DNA of 32,343 nucleotides, from NCBI GenBank assembly GCA_028866945.1, contig JAGWHE010000012.1, forward strand, positions 1 to 32,343, written 5' to 3'. A program made the position numbers and the translations under genes. Of the stretch, positions 1 to 7,791 are shown in pieces. The notes below the pieces were generated by a model. The model saw only the letters and a list, made by a program, of their open reading frames with translations. It ran no database searches and was not told where the DNA came from. Origin of the DNA: Nitrososphaerota archaeon (lineage in GTDB: Archaea > Thermoproteota > Nitrososphaeria > Nitrososphaerales > Gagatemarchaeaceae). Each line of letters begins with the position of its first letter. Positions within the stretch are counted from its first letter, which is position 1.

Positions 1-36
1 CTTGGGCGCTGACCCTGCGGCCCAACAGGGGGACGA

Positions 37-798
37 TCAGGTCGGTTCTCCAACCTGCGAGGCCAGGTACTCCCAGAGGTTCATGTGCATGGCCTGCCTG
101 CGTTGTGACTCCGGAGAGGCGTTGGTCCTGGCGATGCTCGAGACGATCGACTGCCTCAGCGACGCTGCCTGGTCTTCGGGTATCGAGCCGTATCCCGGCC
201 CCGAGGCCGCGAAGGCGAGGTAGTTCAGCCGCGCCTGCTCCTCCAGTTGGATCATGCGGATCACGGCCTCTTCGCAGTTCGCGCCAACGGTGACCGCTCC
301 ATGACCCCGGAGCATGCACGCCTTCCCCTTCCCGAGCGCGGCGACGAGGCCCTGCATGTGAGGCTCGGTCGAGATCATGGCGTTGCTGTTGTAGACCGAG
401 ACCGGAAACGAGTCGATGCCCTCGTTCATCATCGGCTTCAGCCGGAGCCCCAGGTCGCTGGCGAGTATCAGGAACCGGGGGTGAGCGTGGCAGACCCCGC
501 CGACGTCTTCGCGGCTGCTGTAGACGCAGGTATGGAGTCTGGTCTCCCCGGTAAGCGCCACCGTGGGCTCCCCTCCTGTCTTCTTCCCTTCCAGGTCGGT
601 CTTCACGATGTCCGCGAGGTGCGTCGTGACCAGCGCGTCTTCAGACTGCGGTCTTCCCCTGATGTAGATCGACCTTTCGCCTTCGATTCTAGCGCTGACA
701 TGCCCCAGGTGCATCTCGAACATCCCAGAGCCTATCTGGGCGTACCAGTAGCCGAGTACTCTGTTCGCGACCGCTACCCTCCTGATCAGTTCATCCAA
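37..798 (-). CDS. Class II aldolase/adducin family protein
   Basis: A 253-residue protein of the class II (zinc-dependent) aldolase/epimerase fold, the family of L-fuculose-phosphate and L-ribulose-phosphate enzymes, which cleave or epimerise sugar phosphates or hydroxy acids in the cytoplasm. Zinc-ligand motifs are visible: HAHP at residues 104-107 and RGHG at 164-167. GHVSAR near residue 32 and GETRLH near residue 84 fit the family's early motifs. Length is normal. The start is a TTG with a GGAG box 8 bases upstream on the minus strand; no in-frame ATG occurs before residue 26. It is divergent from the ThDP enzyme at 920, with about 120 bases between them. Substrate cannot be read from sequence; the neighbourhood suggests a hydroxy- or sulfo-acid or sugar. 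Family call is firm, function is not. Confidence 0.88.
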   Translation of the reverse strand: MDELIRRVAVANRVLGYWYAQIGSGMFEMHLGHVSARIEGERSIYIRGRPQSEDALVTTHLADIVKTDLEGKKTGGEPTVALTGETRLHTCVYSSREDVGGVCHAHPRFLILASDLGLRLKPMMNEGIDSFPVSVYNSNAMISTEPHMQGLVAALGKGKACMLRGHGAVTVGANCEEAVIRMIQLEEQARLNYLAFAASGPGYGSIPEDQAASLRQSIVSSIARTNASPESQRRQAMHMNLWEYLASQVGEPT

Positions 799-889
799 GC
801 TTCGTTCTCCCCGTCCTTCGATGTTCTACGACACAAATGCAGGTCACATCTCCGCTGGGCGGAATCAGACGTTCAAACCCTGTTGGACG

Positions 890-897
890 TATAAATA
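890..897 (+). promoter_or_regulatory. TATA box of ThDP enzyme gene
   Basis: TATAAATA is centred 26.5 bases before the ATG at 920, the archaeal TATA-to-start distance. It implies a leaderless mRNA and argues against the longer reading frame beginning at 821, because that ATG lies upstream of the promoter. Confidence 0.8.
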
Positions 898-919
898 CGT
901 TGGAGCGCTCGCATCTAAC

Positions 920-2521
920 ATGAACGGGGGCGACGCCGCGGTCCAAGCGCTGGCAGATTCAGGGGTGAAGTACGCTTTCGGGATACCGGGAATACACAAT
1001 CTCCCAATCTTCGACGCGCTCGCCAGGCATGGAGGGTTCGAGCTGGTTCCGTCGAGGCACGAGCAGGGGGCCGCGTTCATGGCCGACGGATACAGCAGGG
1101 CGAGCGGCCTTCCGGGTGTCTGCCTGCTTGCGGCCGGGCCGGGAGCCCTGAACGCCGCGTCCGCAGCCAGCACTGCATACATGGATTCCCAGCCACTCCT
1201 AATCCTGGCAGGAGGCGTCAAATCCACTGACGCTGGCAAAGGCGTCCTCCACGAGTTCGACCAGGTTTCCGTCTTCAGGCCGATAACCAAGTCGAGTACA
1301 AGGGTGGAAGACTCCCACAGCATCTACTCCCGGGTCAGAGGCGCCTTTGACCTAAGCTTGGAAGGGAGGCCCAGGCCCGTGTTCTTGGAGGTCCCATACG
1401 ACCACCTGTCGGCCGAGTCGACGTTCGAGAGGACTCACCATCCTCCCGCAGCCGCGCAGGCGCCAACGCCCCCCGACGAGCTTGTCGAGCTCATGAGGCG
1501 GTCGGAGAAGGTGGTGATCATAGCAGGCGGGGGCGTTGTGACCAGCGGCGGATGGAACGAGCTCAGGGCCCTCTCTGCTGCGTTGCGGATTCCTGTAACG
1601 ACTACCACGATGGGCATCGGGACGGTCGTGGACGGGGACCCGCTCTCCCTGGGAAGGTTGCTCACGCCAAAGGCCGCTGCTTCCGTGGAGGAGGCAGACT
1701 TGGTACTGGCCGTCGGATGCAGGTTCTCGGAGAGATCGACGGGGTTCGGGAAGTTGAAGGTGAAGAACCTCGTCCAGGTCGACATCGACCCCGGGGAGCT
1801 CGGGAAGATCTTCCCGGTCAGGCTGGGCATATGCGCGGACGCGCGGGCGTTCCTCAAAGGGTTCCTCGAGAAGGCCGCGCAAGCAGGGGTGGGTCAGAAG
1901 CAGCCATGGTTCCACGCTCCTGAAGGCACGACAGGCGCGAAGGGCGCAGAGTCTGCGCGCCACCCGCTGGATCCGGCCGAAGTGGGCTCGGAGATAACCT
2001 CGGCAGCAGGCCCGAACGCCATCCTGGTCACCGATACGGGCTACAGCTTCTGGCACACCATGATACAGTTCAGAGCCGACTCCCCCCGACGTTACCTCTG
2101 TTCTGCGGGGAACGCCGCCATGGGCTTCGCGCTCCCGGCCTCCATTGGCGCGAAGCTCGCCCGGCCTGAATCCGACGTGATTGCGGTGGTCGGAGACGGC
2201 AGCATGATGATGACGGGTGAGGAGCTGATCGTGGCCGCAGAACTGAACATCGACTTGACCGTCGTAATCATGGACGACGGAGGGTACGGGTCGATCCGCG
2301 ACTACCAGAGGCGCCTTTTTGCCAGCCGCTACTTCGCCGTGGACCTCAAGGCTCCCGACTTCGTGAAACTCGCAGAGGCGCACTCGGCCAGCGGGTTCAG
2401 GGCCGACCGTCTCGCCGACGTAGGGCGTCTGATCCAGGAATCAAGGAATCGCGGCGGGGTGAGCGTGATCGACGTCCCGATCACAAAGACGGAGAACGTA
2501 GTTCCCGGTTTCCTCAGATAG
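920..2521 (+). CDS. Acetolactate synthase-like ThDP-dependent enzyme
   Basis: A 533-residue thiamin-diphosphate enzyme with the usual three domains: N-terminal PYR, a central domain with an IIAGGGV signature near residue 200, and C-terminal PP. The cofactor-activating glutamate sits in SRHEQG (E48). The PP-domain Mg/ThDP motif starts with GDGSMM at residues 425-430 and ends with DDGGYG at 452-457, where family members usually have NNGGYG; Asp for the first Asn is unusual. Relatives include acetolactate synthase, benzoylformate decarboxylase and other 2-oxo-acid decarboxylases or ligases. The TATA box fixes the start at 920. It converges with the ComA-like gene (9 bases between stops) and sits two genes from an Xsc-like enzyme, so a decarboxylase acting on a 2-oxo (perhaps sulfo) acid is possible, but that is inference. 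It lacks the short split ComD/ComE layout of known sulfopyruvate decarboxylases. Confidence 0.88.
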   Translation: MNGGDAAVQALADSGVKYAFGIPGIHNLPIFDALARHGGFELVPSRHEQGAAFMADGYSRASGLPGVCLLAAGPGALNAASAASTAYMDSQPLLILAGGVKSTDAGKGVLHEFDQVSVFRPITKSSTRVEDSHSIYSRVRGAFDLSLEGRPRPVFLEVPYDHLSAESTFERTHHPPAAAQAPTPPDELVELMRRSEKVVIIAGGGVVTSGGWNELRALSAALRIPVTTTTMGIGTVVDGDPLSLGRLLTPKAAASVEEADLVLAVGCRFSERSTGFGKLKVKNLVQVDIDPGELGKIFPVRLGICADARAFLKGFLEKAAQAGVGQKQPWFHAPEGTTGAKGAESARHPLDPAEVGSEITSAAGPNAILVTDTGYSFWHTMIQFRADSPRRYLCSAGNAAMGFALPASIGAKLARPESDVIAVVGDGSMMMTGEELIVAAELNIDLTVVIMDDGGYGSIRDYQRRLFASRYFAVDLKAPDFVKLAEAHSASGFRADRLADVGRLIQESRNRGGVSVIDVPITKTENVVPGFLR

Positions 2522-2530
2522 CGGTACCCC

Positions 2531-3454
2531 TCAGATGTAGAGGTCGTATGGCGGGGATTCCATCGTCCACCACTCCTTCTTCGGCCTCCCCGCTTCAAGC
2601 CACCGCAGGTACGGGTGGTCCATCTCGTAGGATACCCCGCGCCTGACGGATTCGAGGAACGCGACCGCTTCAGGGACAACGTTTCCGAAGTTGGTGTCTG
2701 GCCCGAACCTCGAGATGAGCCAGGCCCAGTATTTCGCAGGGCCCCTGAGGGTCATCTCGGGGCCCCATACCTCGAAGAGCAGCTTGCTCGCATCGAACGC
2801 GCTCACGACGTCAGTCAGCTGCTTCTGGCCCGCGCCGTTGTCGAGGTTCTTCCCTATCAGGTTCACAACCACCCTCCCTTCCAGATACACCAGGTCGCAC
2901 CCGGCATCGATGAACGAGCCGATGGCCCCCACCATCTTTCCGACGTCTATCTGTCCCAGCGACGACCTCGTCTCATCTTTCCAGGCCCACTTCGCGCCCA
3001 CTTCTCCGACTACCTTGAAGCCCCGCTTCTTCAAGAACCGAGTTCCTGACTTCTTCTGGCTGCTATCCGCCTTCGCCACGTGGGTCTCATACTCGATGAC
3101 ATTCACGCCCAGGGCCCGGGCCGCAGCGGCGAGCTCGGCCTCCTTTCCCTGCAGCCGAGCCATCTCGAAGGGGATTCCTCCGAACTGCACGTCGATGCCT
3201 GACTTGCGGTAAGTGGAGATGACCCGTTTCACGAAGGCAGAGGGCGCCCACATTTCCCTGTCGAGCACTTTGACTATGTCTATGTACTGTGAGTATCCTC
3301 TGAGGATGTTAGCGGCGATCGGATGCGGCTCCACCGGGAGGACCATGGTGATCCCCTTGGTCCTGGGCTTGCCGGGCCTGTCTGGTACTTCGAGGAAGTC
3401 GAGGAATCGCCTGGCCATCGTACGGCGAGTCTGCGCCCAGTCGTTATTAGTCAT
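2531..3454 (-). CDS. ComA-like phosphosulfolactate synthase family protein
   Basis: A 307-residue TIM-barrel protein matching the (2R)-phospho-3-sulfolactate synthase (ComA) family, which adds sulfite to phosphoenolpyruvate in coenzyme M synthesis. The family pattern runs in order: GITMV near residue 34, YIDIVK near 57, GGIPFEMA.LQGK near 92-105, VIEYE near 120, VVGEVG near 147, DLVYLEGR near 187, LLFEVWGP near 226 and FGP.TNFGN near 251. It is about 50 residues longer than typical ComA, with an extended N terminus and a Trp-rich tail. Plant HSA32 proteins also belong to this family, so activity should not be assumed. The start is ATG with a TAGATAAT box 25 bases upstream. It is divergent from the Xsc-like gene, which releases sulfite in known systems; a sulfite link is attractive but unproven. 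Confidence 0.82.
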   Translation of the reverse strand: MTNNDWAQTRRTMARRFLDFLEVPDRPGKPRTKGITMVLPVEPHPIAANILRGYSQYIDIVKVLDREMWAPSAFVKRVISTYRKSGIDVQFGGIPFEMARLQGKEAELAAAARALGVNVIEYETHVAKADSSQKKSGTRFLKKRGFKVVGEVGAKWAWKDETRSSLGQIDVGKMVGAIGSFIDAGCDLVYLEGRVVVNLIGKNLDNGAGQKQLTDVVSAFDASKLLFEVWGPEMTLRGPAKYWAWLISRFGPDTNFGNVVPEAVAFLESVRRGVSYEMDHPYLRWLEAGRPKKEWWTMESPPYDLYI

Positions 3455-3474
3455 TTGACATGGTTCCGAGAAAG

Positions 3475-3482
3475 ATTATCTA
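3475..3482 (-). promoter_or_regulatory. TATA-like box of ComA-like gene
   Basis: On the minus strand TAGATAAT is centred about 25 bases before the ATG at 3454, consistent with a leaderless transcript. Confidence 0.55.
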
Positions 3483-3491
3483 TGAAGTTGG

Positions 3492-3508
3492 CCACGTCGA
3501 AAACGTGG
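3492..3508. other. Inverted repeat between ComA-like and Xsc-like genes
   Basis: CCACGT and ACGTGG form a perfect 6-bp stem around a 5-base CGAAA loop. It lies 10 bases beyond the ComA-like TATA box and about 105 bases before the Xsc-like start. It could be an operator shared by the divergent genes or a 5'-leader hairpin of the rightward transcript. Confidence 0.4.
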
Positions 3509-3613
3509 TTTTGAAGGGCTCCCAGGTCTCATCGAGAGGTCCCTGGCCCGCCCCTTACCGGCGTGGGCGCATGGCCCCATGATCTACCCGAGAGGGGGGA
3601 AGAGAAGGCGAGT

Positions 3614-5311
3614 TTGAGAGCGACAGGTTCCGAGGCCGCCGTGAAGTCCTTAGAGTTGCAGGGCGTCGACAAGGTCTTCGGCCTTCTCGGGTCTGGCTAC
3701 CTCGACATCGTCGATGTCATGCACGACGCAGGCATCAGGTTCGTAGGGGTCAGGCACGAGCAGACAGCTTCGCTGATGGCAGACGGGTACGCGAGGGTGA
3801 CCTTGGGACCTGGGGTCTGCATGGCAGGAGAAGGGGCCGGAGCGACCAACCTTCTCACCGGGGTGGCGGTCGCATTCAAGGGCAACTCCCCGGTCGTTGC
3901 GATGACCCCTGCGACGGACACGAAGCACCTATTCTCACAGGCTCACCAGGAGCTCGACCACTCGGCCATCTTCCGGGCGGTCACCAAAGAGACTCTCCTC
4001 GTGCCCCGGGCAGACAGAATCCCGGAGTTCATGAATCGGGCGTTTTCGATTGCGATGTCGGGGCGGAAGGGGCCGGTCCACATCGACATCCCCCGCGACT
4101 TCCAGTTCGCGGAGTTCGATTGGGATGTCCCCGAAATCCAAAGCCGCGACAGCAGCCCCGGCGGCTTCGTCCCCGGCTCGGCGGCGAAGGAGATAGTGGG
4201 CAGGCTCGCGAAGGCGGAAAGGCCGGTGATCATCGCTGGGGGCGGGGTGGTCTGGGCGGACGCAACAGCCGAGCTCATCCGCCTGGCAGAGGCCCTGGAC
4301 GTGCCCGTCACCTCCGCCCGAGGCCACAACGACGTGTTCCCCAATGGACACCGCCTTTGGCTGGGGGCGCTGGGATACTACGGGTCCAGGGCCGCGATGA
4401 GCGCCGTCGCCGAGTCCGATCTGATCTTCGCAGTCGGGACGAAGCTCAGCGAGGCTTCCACGGCCCCCTACTACGGCTTCGAGGTGGTCAGAAAGGGATC
4501 CGCCATCATCCAGGCCGACATAGAGCCCAGGGCGCTGGGGTGGAACTTCCCTGTGGAGCTGGCCGTCTCCTGCGACGCGAAGGCCCTGCTCGGATCCATG
4601 CTTGCGGCCATTGATTCAGGAGGCCTGCGCAGGAAGAACCCGCGGTGGGTAGACAGGACTGCGTCTTCCAGGGAGGATTTCGCGAAAGAGCTCTCGGCCC
4701 TCGTCGGAAAGGAGACGAAGCTGGTGAACCCCTACGGGGCCTACTCGAAGCTGCGCGAGATACTCCCAGGGGAAGCTATCGTCACCCTCGACGCCGGCAT
4801 ACTCTCCCAAGGAATAGCATTCTCGACCCTTGGCTTCGACTCGCCCCGCACTCTGCTGGCTCCTGTGGGCATCGGCAACATCGGCTTCAGCCTGGGTGAG
4901 GCGCTCGGCGCCAAAGCAGCCAAGCCAGACGCTCCTGTCCTCAGCCTTTCTGGGGACGGGGCCTTCTCGATGATGGGGAACGAGATCATGACCGCCGTTC
5001 AGGAGGAGATCAATGTCGTCTGCATCGTGTTCAACAACTCGGCCTGGGGGACTGAGAAGTGGTATCAGAGCAACGTGTACGGGAGGGTCATTGGCTCAGA
5101 CCTGAAGAACCCTGACTTCGCAGAATTCGCGAGGCTGGCAGGCGCGTGGGGGGCAAGGGTTGACAGCTTGAAGGAGTTCGAGGACGCCGTCCGAGAAGCG
5201 CTGGGCAAGAACAGACCGTCGGTGATCGACGTGCAGGTCGACCCGTCGATAATCATCAAGTCTGGCAGGGCCGGGACCATGTCGAAGCCTGCCAGGCACG
5301 TCTACACGTGA
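3614..5311 (+). CDS. Xsc-like ThDP enzyme (sulfoacetaldehyde acetyltransferase family)
   Basis: A 565-residue ThDP enzyme. The catalytic glutamate is in VRHEQT (E49), and the ThDP/Mg motif runs from GDGAFSMM (447) to FNNSAWGTEK (from 473). Compared with the acetolactate synthase family as a whole it follows sulfoacetaldehyde acetyltransferase (Xsc): FGLLGSGYLDIVD, AGIR..VRHEQ, NSPVV..TP.T, IPRDFQF, FPNGHRLWLGALGYYGSRAAM and NNSAWGTEKW all have close Xsc counterparts. Xsc converts sulfoacetaldehyde plus phosphate to acetyl phosphate and sulfite. No phosphotransacetylase or acetate kinase gene is seen here. I chose the TTG at 3614, which puts MRATGSEAAV at the N terminus as in relatives; a GTG at 3563 is possible. 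The comparison is from memory, so substrate is tentative. Confidence 0.8.
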   Translation: MRATGSEAAVKSLELQGVDKVFGLLGSGYLDIVDVMHDAGIRFVGVRHEQTASLMADGYARVTLGPGVCMAGEGAGATNLLTGVAVAFKGNSPVVAMTPATDTKHLFSQAHQELDHSAIFRAVTKETLLVPRADRIPEFMNRAFSIAMSGRKGPVHIDIPRDFQFAEFDWDVPEIQSRDSSPGGFVPGSAAKEIVGRLAKAERPVIIAGGGVVWADATAELIRLAEALDVPVTSARGHNDVFPNGHRLWLGALGYYGSRAAMSAVAESDLIFAVGTKLSEASTAPYYGFEVVRKGSAIIQADIEPRALGWNFPVELAVSCDAKALLGSMLAAIDSGGLRRKNPRWVDRTASSREDFAKELSALVGKETKLVNPYGAYSKLREILPGEAIVTLDAGILSQGIAFSTLGFDSPRTLLAPVGIGNIGFSLGEALGAKAAKPDAPVLSLSGDGAFSMMGNEIMTAVQEEINVVCIVFNNSAWGTEKWYQSNVYGRVIGSDLKNPDFAEFARLAGAWGARVDSLKEFEDAVREALGKNRPSVIDVQVDPSIIIKSGRAGTMSKPARHVYT

Positions 5312-5336
5312 AGCTCTCGGCGGTTCTTCACTCGCG

Positions 5337-5369
5337 CGGCTCAGCAAAACAACGAAAAAGCCTGAGCCG
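5337..5369. other. 8-bp hairpin with A-rich loop
   Basis: CGGCTCAG and CTGAGCCG pair perfectly over 8 bp around a 17-base A-rich loop, between the Xsc-like gene and the importer's TATA box. No T-tract follows, so a regulator site or RNA element is as likely as a terminator. Confidence 0.45.
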
Positions 5370-5408
5370 GCGCAATTCGAGCATCGGCGAAGATTTTCGA
5401 TAAAACCT

Positions 5409-5416
5409 CTTATACT
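5409..5416 (+). promoter_or_regulatory. TATA box of ABC importer operon
   Basis: CTTATACT is centred 26.5 bases before the GTG at 5439, so the importer operon likely starts as a leaderless mRNA separate from the Xsc-like gene. Confidence 0.75.
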
Positions 5417-5438
5417 CTCCGCACGAGCAAATTCCCTT

Positions 5439-6479
5439 GTGGCTGCCCACCGTGCCATTGGGCCCGCGGTAACCGCCGTCGCTATCATCGCAGTAATAGT
5501 CATCTCTGGAGTAGCAGGCTTCTTCATGGCGGCCGGCGCGGTTCAGACGAAGGAAACCATCAACGTGGGGCTCGCCATCGGGGCTGCAGACGCGAGTGAC
5601 GTCCCTGAGATACACGCTCTCAGCGTCGACCTCCCCGCGTACGGGTACAACGTCGTGACCACCATCGTGGGCGACGAGACAGACACCATCTCCGCTCTGA
5701 TCTCCGGGCAAATCCAGGTAGCCGGCTTGGCGCCCTTCGCGCCGGTCATCCTCAACGCCCAGGGACAGAATCTTGTGATATTCGGCGTCATGCAGGCTGC
5801 ACCTGACGAGTACATGGTCTGCGCCAACGGCATCACCACCATGCAGCAGATTATCCAGACCCAGGCACTGACAGCCTACGCTACTAGAATCGACCAGACA
5901 TACATCATGCCAGCCTGGTGGCTGTTGCAGAACGGGTATAATCAGAGCTCGATCAACTGGACTTCGATCCACGGGGCTGCCAACAGGGGCGCGGCCCTCC
6001 TCGCAGGCAAAGTCACCTGCGCCTCGACCGACACCTCGAGCACCATTACACTGCTCTCCCAGCCGAACAACGCCTTCCACGTCGTGATGAGCCTGGGTCA
6101 GATGGACCCGTCGTTGCCGTTCAACGTATGGGTGACCACGCAGTCGTATCTTGCCGGCCATCAGACCGAGCTGACCAACATGATGGAGGCGTACCTGAAG
6201 GCGCTCCACTGGGCTCAGAACAAGGCGGATTACATGGCTTACGCTCCCACGATTGTCGGGACCCAAGTCTCAGCCACCGAGCTGTCGCAGGCCTATGACA
6301 AGCTCCTCGGTACGGGCATCTGGAACCCGAACGCCCCATGGACTTCGTCCATCGCGACCAGCCTCGCACAGCAGATGTACACGTTCAACCTGACCTCCTC
6401 GGCCATGCCCACGAACCAGTTTGCGAACTTCGCGATCTACAATGCGGCAATACAATCGGTAGGGCAGTACACAGGATAG
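5439..6479 (+). CDS. ABC transporter substrate-binding protein, nitrate/sulfonate/taurine type
   Basis: A 346-residue extracytoplasmic solute receptor. Residues about 9-33 form one hydrophobic segment that would act as a signal anchor; there is no lipobox cysteine. The mature part begins with ETINVGLAIG and continues with a type II periplasmic-binding (SsuA/NMT1/THI5-like) layout, including a segment near residue 90 where SALISGQIQVAGLAPFAP matches the family's 'number of uses per site' strand. Several N-x-S/T sites in the mature part suit an archaeal glycosylated surface protein. It heads an operon with a small membrane protein, an ATPase and a permease. The family imports sulfonates, taurine, nitrate, bicarbonate or thiamin precursors; beside Xsc-like and ComA-like genes a sulfonate is the best guess. 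The TATA box fixes the GTG start. Confidence 0.85.
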   Translation: MAAHRAIGPAVTAVAIIAVIVISGVAGFFMAAGAVQTKETINVGLAIGAADASDVPEIHALSVDLPAYGYNVVTTIVGDETDTISALISGQIQVAGLAPFAPVILNAQGQNLVIFGVMQAAPDEYMVCANGITTMQQIIQTQALTAYATRIDQTYIMPAWWLLQNGYNQSSINWTSIHGAANRGAALLAGKVTCASTDTSSTITLLSQPNNAFHVVMSLGQMDPSLPFNVWVTTQSYLAGHQTELTNMMEAYLKALHWAQNKADYMAYAPTIVGTQVSATELSQAYDKLLGTGIWNPNAPWTSSIATSLAQQMYTFNLTSSAMPTNQFANFAIYNAAIQSVGQYTG

Positions 6480-6487
6480 AGATAGAG

Positions 6488-7018
6488 ATGGCCAACACAT
6501 CAAAGACAGTCGGCTTCGTGGTGCTGCTAGTGGGGCTTGCTCTGCTTTCGTACGGCGGAGCCGCCGCCTACGCGACGTCGATGGCGTCGCAGCCCCTCGT
6601 CACCGGGACGCAGGTCGCCCCCGCGGGTGACTGGCACTCTGACGGTGTCCCGCTCACGGCTGGGGCGCACGTCTCGGGTACGCTGACACCCGTGAACGGA
6701 ACGTCTGCCTTCTTCTACTTCATGACGGCCGCCCAGAACAGGAACTGGGGGCTGTGCGCGCCATGCACTTCCCCTGCACTGATCAACGCCACGGGCAAGA
6801 CGGCTTACAACCTTGACTACACGGTCAACGCGACCGGGACCTACTTCATCGTGATGGACAACTCGAACGGAGCGAACAACGAGGCGGTCCAGCTCTCGAT
6901 CAACCAGACGGCCCCTGGCTCAGCGCTGACCACCTACGAATACGTGCTTGCTGCCGGCGCCGTAATAGCGGTCATCGGCGTGGCAATGTACTTAATGCGA
7001 ACGAAGCCGAAGCAGTAG
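6488..7018 (+). CDS. Two-helix membrane protein in the ABC importer operon
   Basis: A 176-residue protein of no family I recognise. It has an N-terminal hydrophobic segment (about residues 8-29), an outside domain of about 110 residues rich in Thr, Asn and Gly with several N-x-S/T sites, one CAPC motif near residue 97, and a C-terminal helix (about 148-170) ending in RTKPKQ. The outside part looks like a small beta-sandwich. ATG follows the receptor stop by 8 bases with a purine-rich GAG leader, and the ATPase starts 14 bases after its stop, so it is cotranscribed and translated between receptor and ATPase. It may hold the receptor near the permease or act as an accessory receptor; this is inference from position. 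Confidence 0.75.
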   Translation: MANTSKTVGFVVLLVGLALLSYGGAAAYATSMASQPLVTGTQVAPAGDWHSDGVPLTAGAHVSGTLTPVNGTSAFFYFMTAAQNRNWGLCAPCTSPALINATGKTAYNLDYTVNATGTYFIVMDNSNGANNEAVQLSINQTAPGSALTTYEYVLAAGAVIAVIGVAMYLMRTKPKQ

Positions 7019-7032
7019 CAGGTCAGCTTCCC

Positions 7033-7791
7033 GTGTTCGTGGAAGTCAACGACGTCAAAAAATCATTCCAGATGTCCCGACAGAAGGAGACACTCCAGGT
7101 CCTGGACGGCATCTCTTTCTCTGCAGACCAGGGCGAGGTGGTATCCATAATCGGGCCCAGCGGCTGCGGGAAGACCACCCTGGTCCGGATCCTCGCGGGG
7201 ATAGAGAAGCAGGACTCGGGCTCGATTAAGATAGAGAACCACGAAGTGACTGGACCAGGCTCCAACAGGGGGATGGTCTTCCAGACCTTCAACCTCTTTC
7301 CCTGGATGACCATAGAACAAAATGTCGGCATCGGCATCCTCGACCTACCGGAGGAGGAACGGAAGAAGAGGGTCGAGACTTACCTTGCCATGGTGAACCT
7401 CCAGGGGTTCGAGAAGTACCACCCTCACCAGCTGTCCGGCGGGATGCAGCAGCGGGTGGGCGTCGCCAGGGCCATGGCCCTCGAGCCCAAGGTCCTCCTC
7501 GTCGATGAGGCCCTCGCCAACGTAGACGCTCAGACGGCGGAGCAACTGATGGATCAACTCCTTCAGGTGTTCGCGAAGACCAAGAAGACTGTGATCTATG
7601 TGACCCACAACATGGACGAAGCCATATACATGTCGAACAGGATAGTGGTCCTGTCGAAGAGACCGAGCAAAGTGATTCAAGTCTTGGACGACGAACTCCC
7701 GACCCCGCGATGGGAGAAGGACACGCGTGCGATGCCCGAATATGGGCAGCTCAGGACGACGCTGAGGAAGTCACTGGGGTTGGCACGCTAG
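7033..7791 (+). CDS. ABC transporter ATP-binding protein (SsuB/TauB type)
   Basis: A 252-residue ABC ATPase that powers the importer. Walker A is GPSGCGKTT (41-49), the Q-loop glutamine is in MVFQTFNLFPW (Q84), the signature is LSGGMQQRV (134-142), Walker B ends VLLVDEA (154-160) and the H-loop is THNMDEA (H192). The usual DEP after Walker B is DEA and the D-loop is ANVDAQT where SsuB/TauB proteins usually have GALD; catalytic residues remain. The GTG start follows the membrane protein by 14 bases, and its stop touches the permease ATG, giving tight translational coupling. Family and subtype are clear; substrate is inferred from context. Confidence 0.9.
   Translation: MFVEVNDVKKSFQMSRQKETLQVLDGISFSADQGEVVSIIGPSGCGKTTLVRILAGIEKQDSGSIKIENHEVTGPGSNRGMVFQTFNLFPWMTIEQNVGIGILDLPEEERKKRVETYLAMVNLQGFEKYHPHQLSGGMQQRVGVARAMALEPKVLLVDEALANVDAQTAEQLMDQLLQVFAKTKKTVIYVTHNMDEAIYMSNRIVVLSKRPSKVIQVLDDELPTPRWEKDTRAMPEYGQLRTTLRKSLGLAR

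Noticed and set aside
821-919. Longer N terminus for the first ThDP enzyme from the ATG at 821
   Set aside because: The TATAAATA box lies inside this stretch and points to the ATG at 920, where ThDP-enzyme homology also begins.
1352-2383. Long minus-strand open frame opposite the ThDP gene
   Set aside because: Arg/His/Gly-rich shadow of a GC-rich gene with no recognisable domain.
920-5311. The two ThDP enzymes as ComDE sulfopyruvate decarboxylase subunits
   Set aside because: Both are full-length three-domain proteins, while ComD and ComE are separate short PYR and PP chains.
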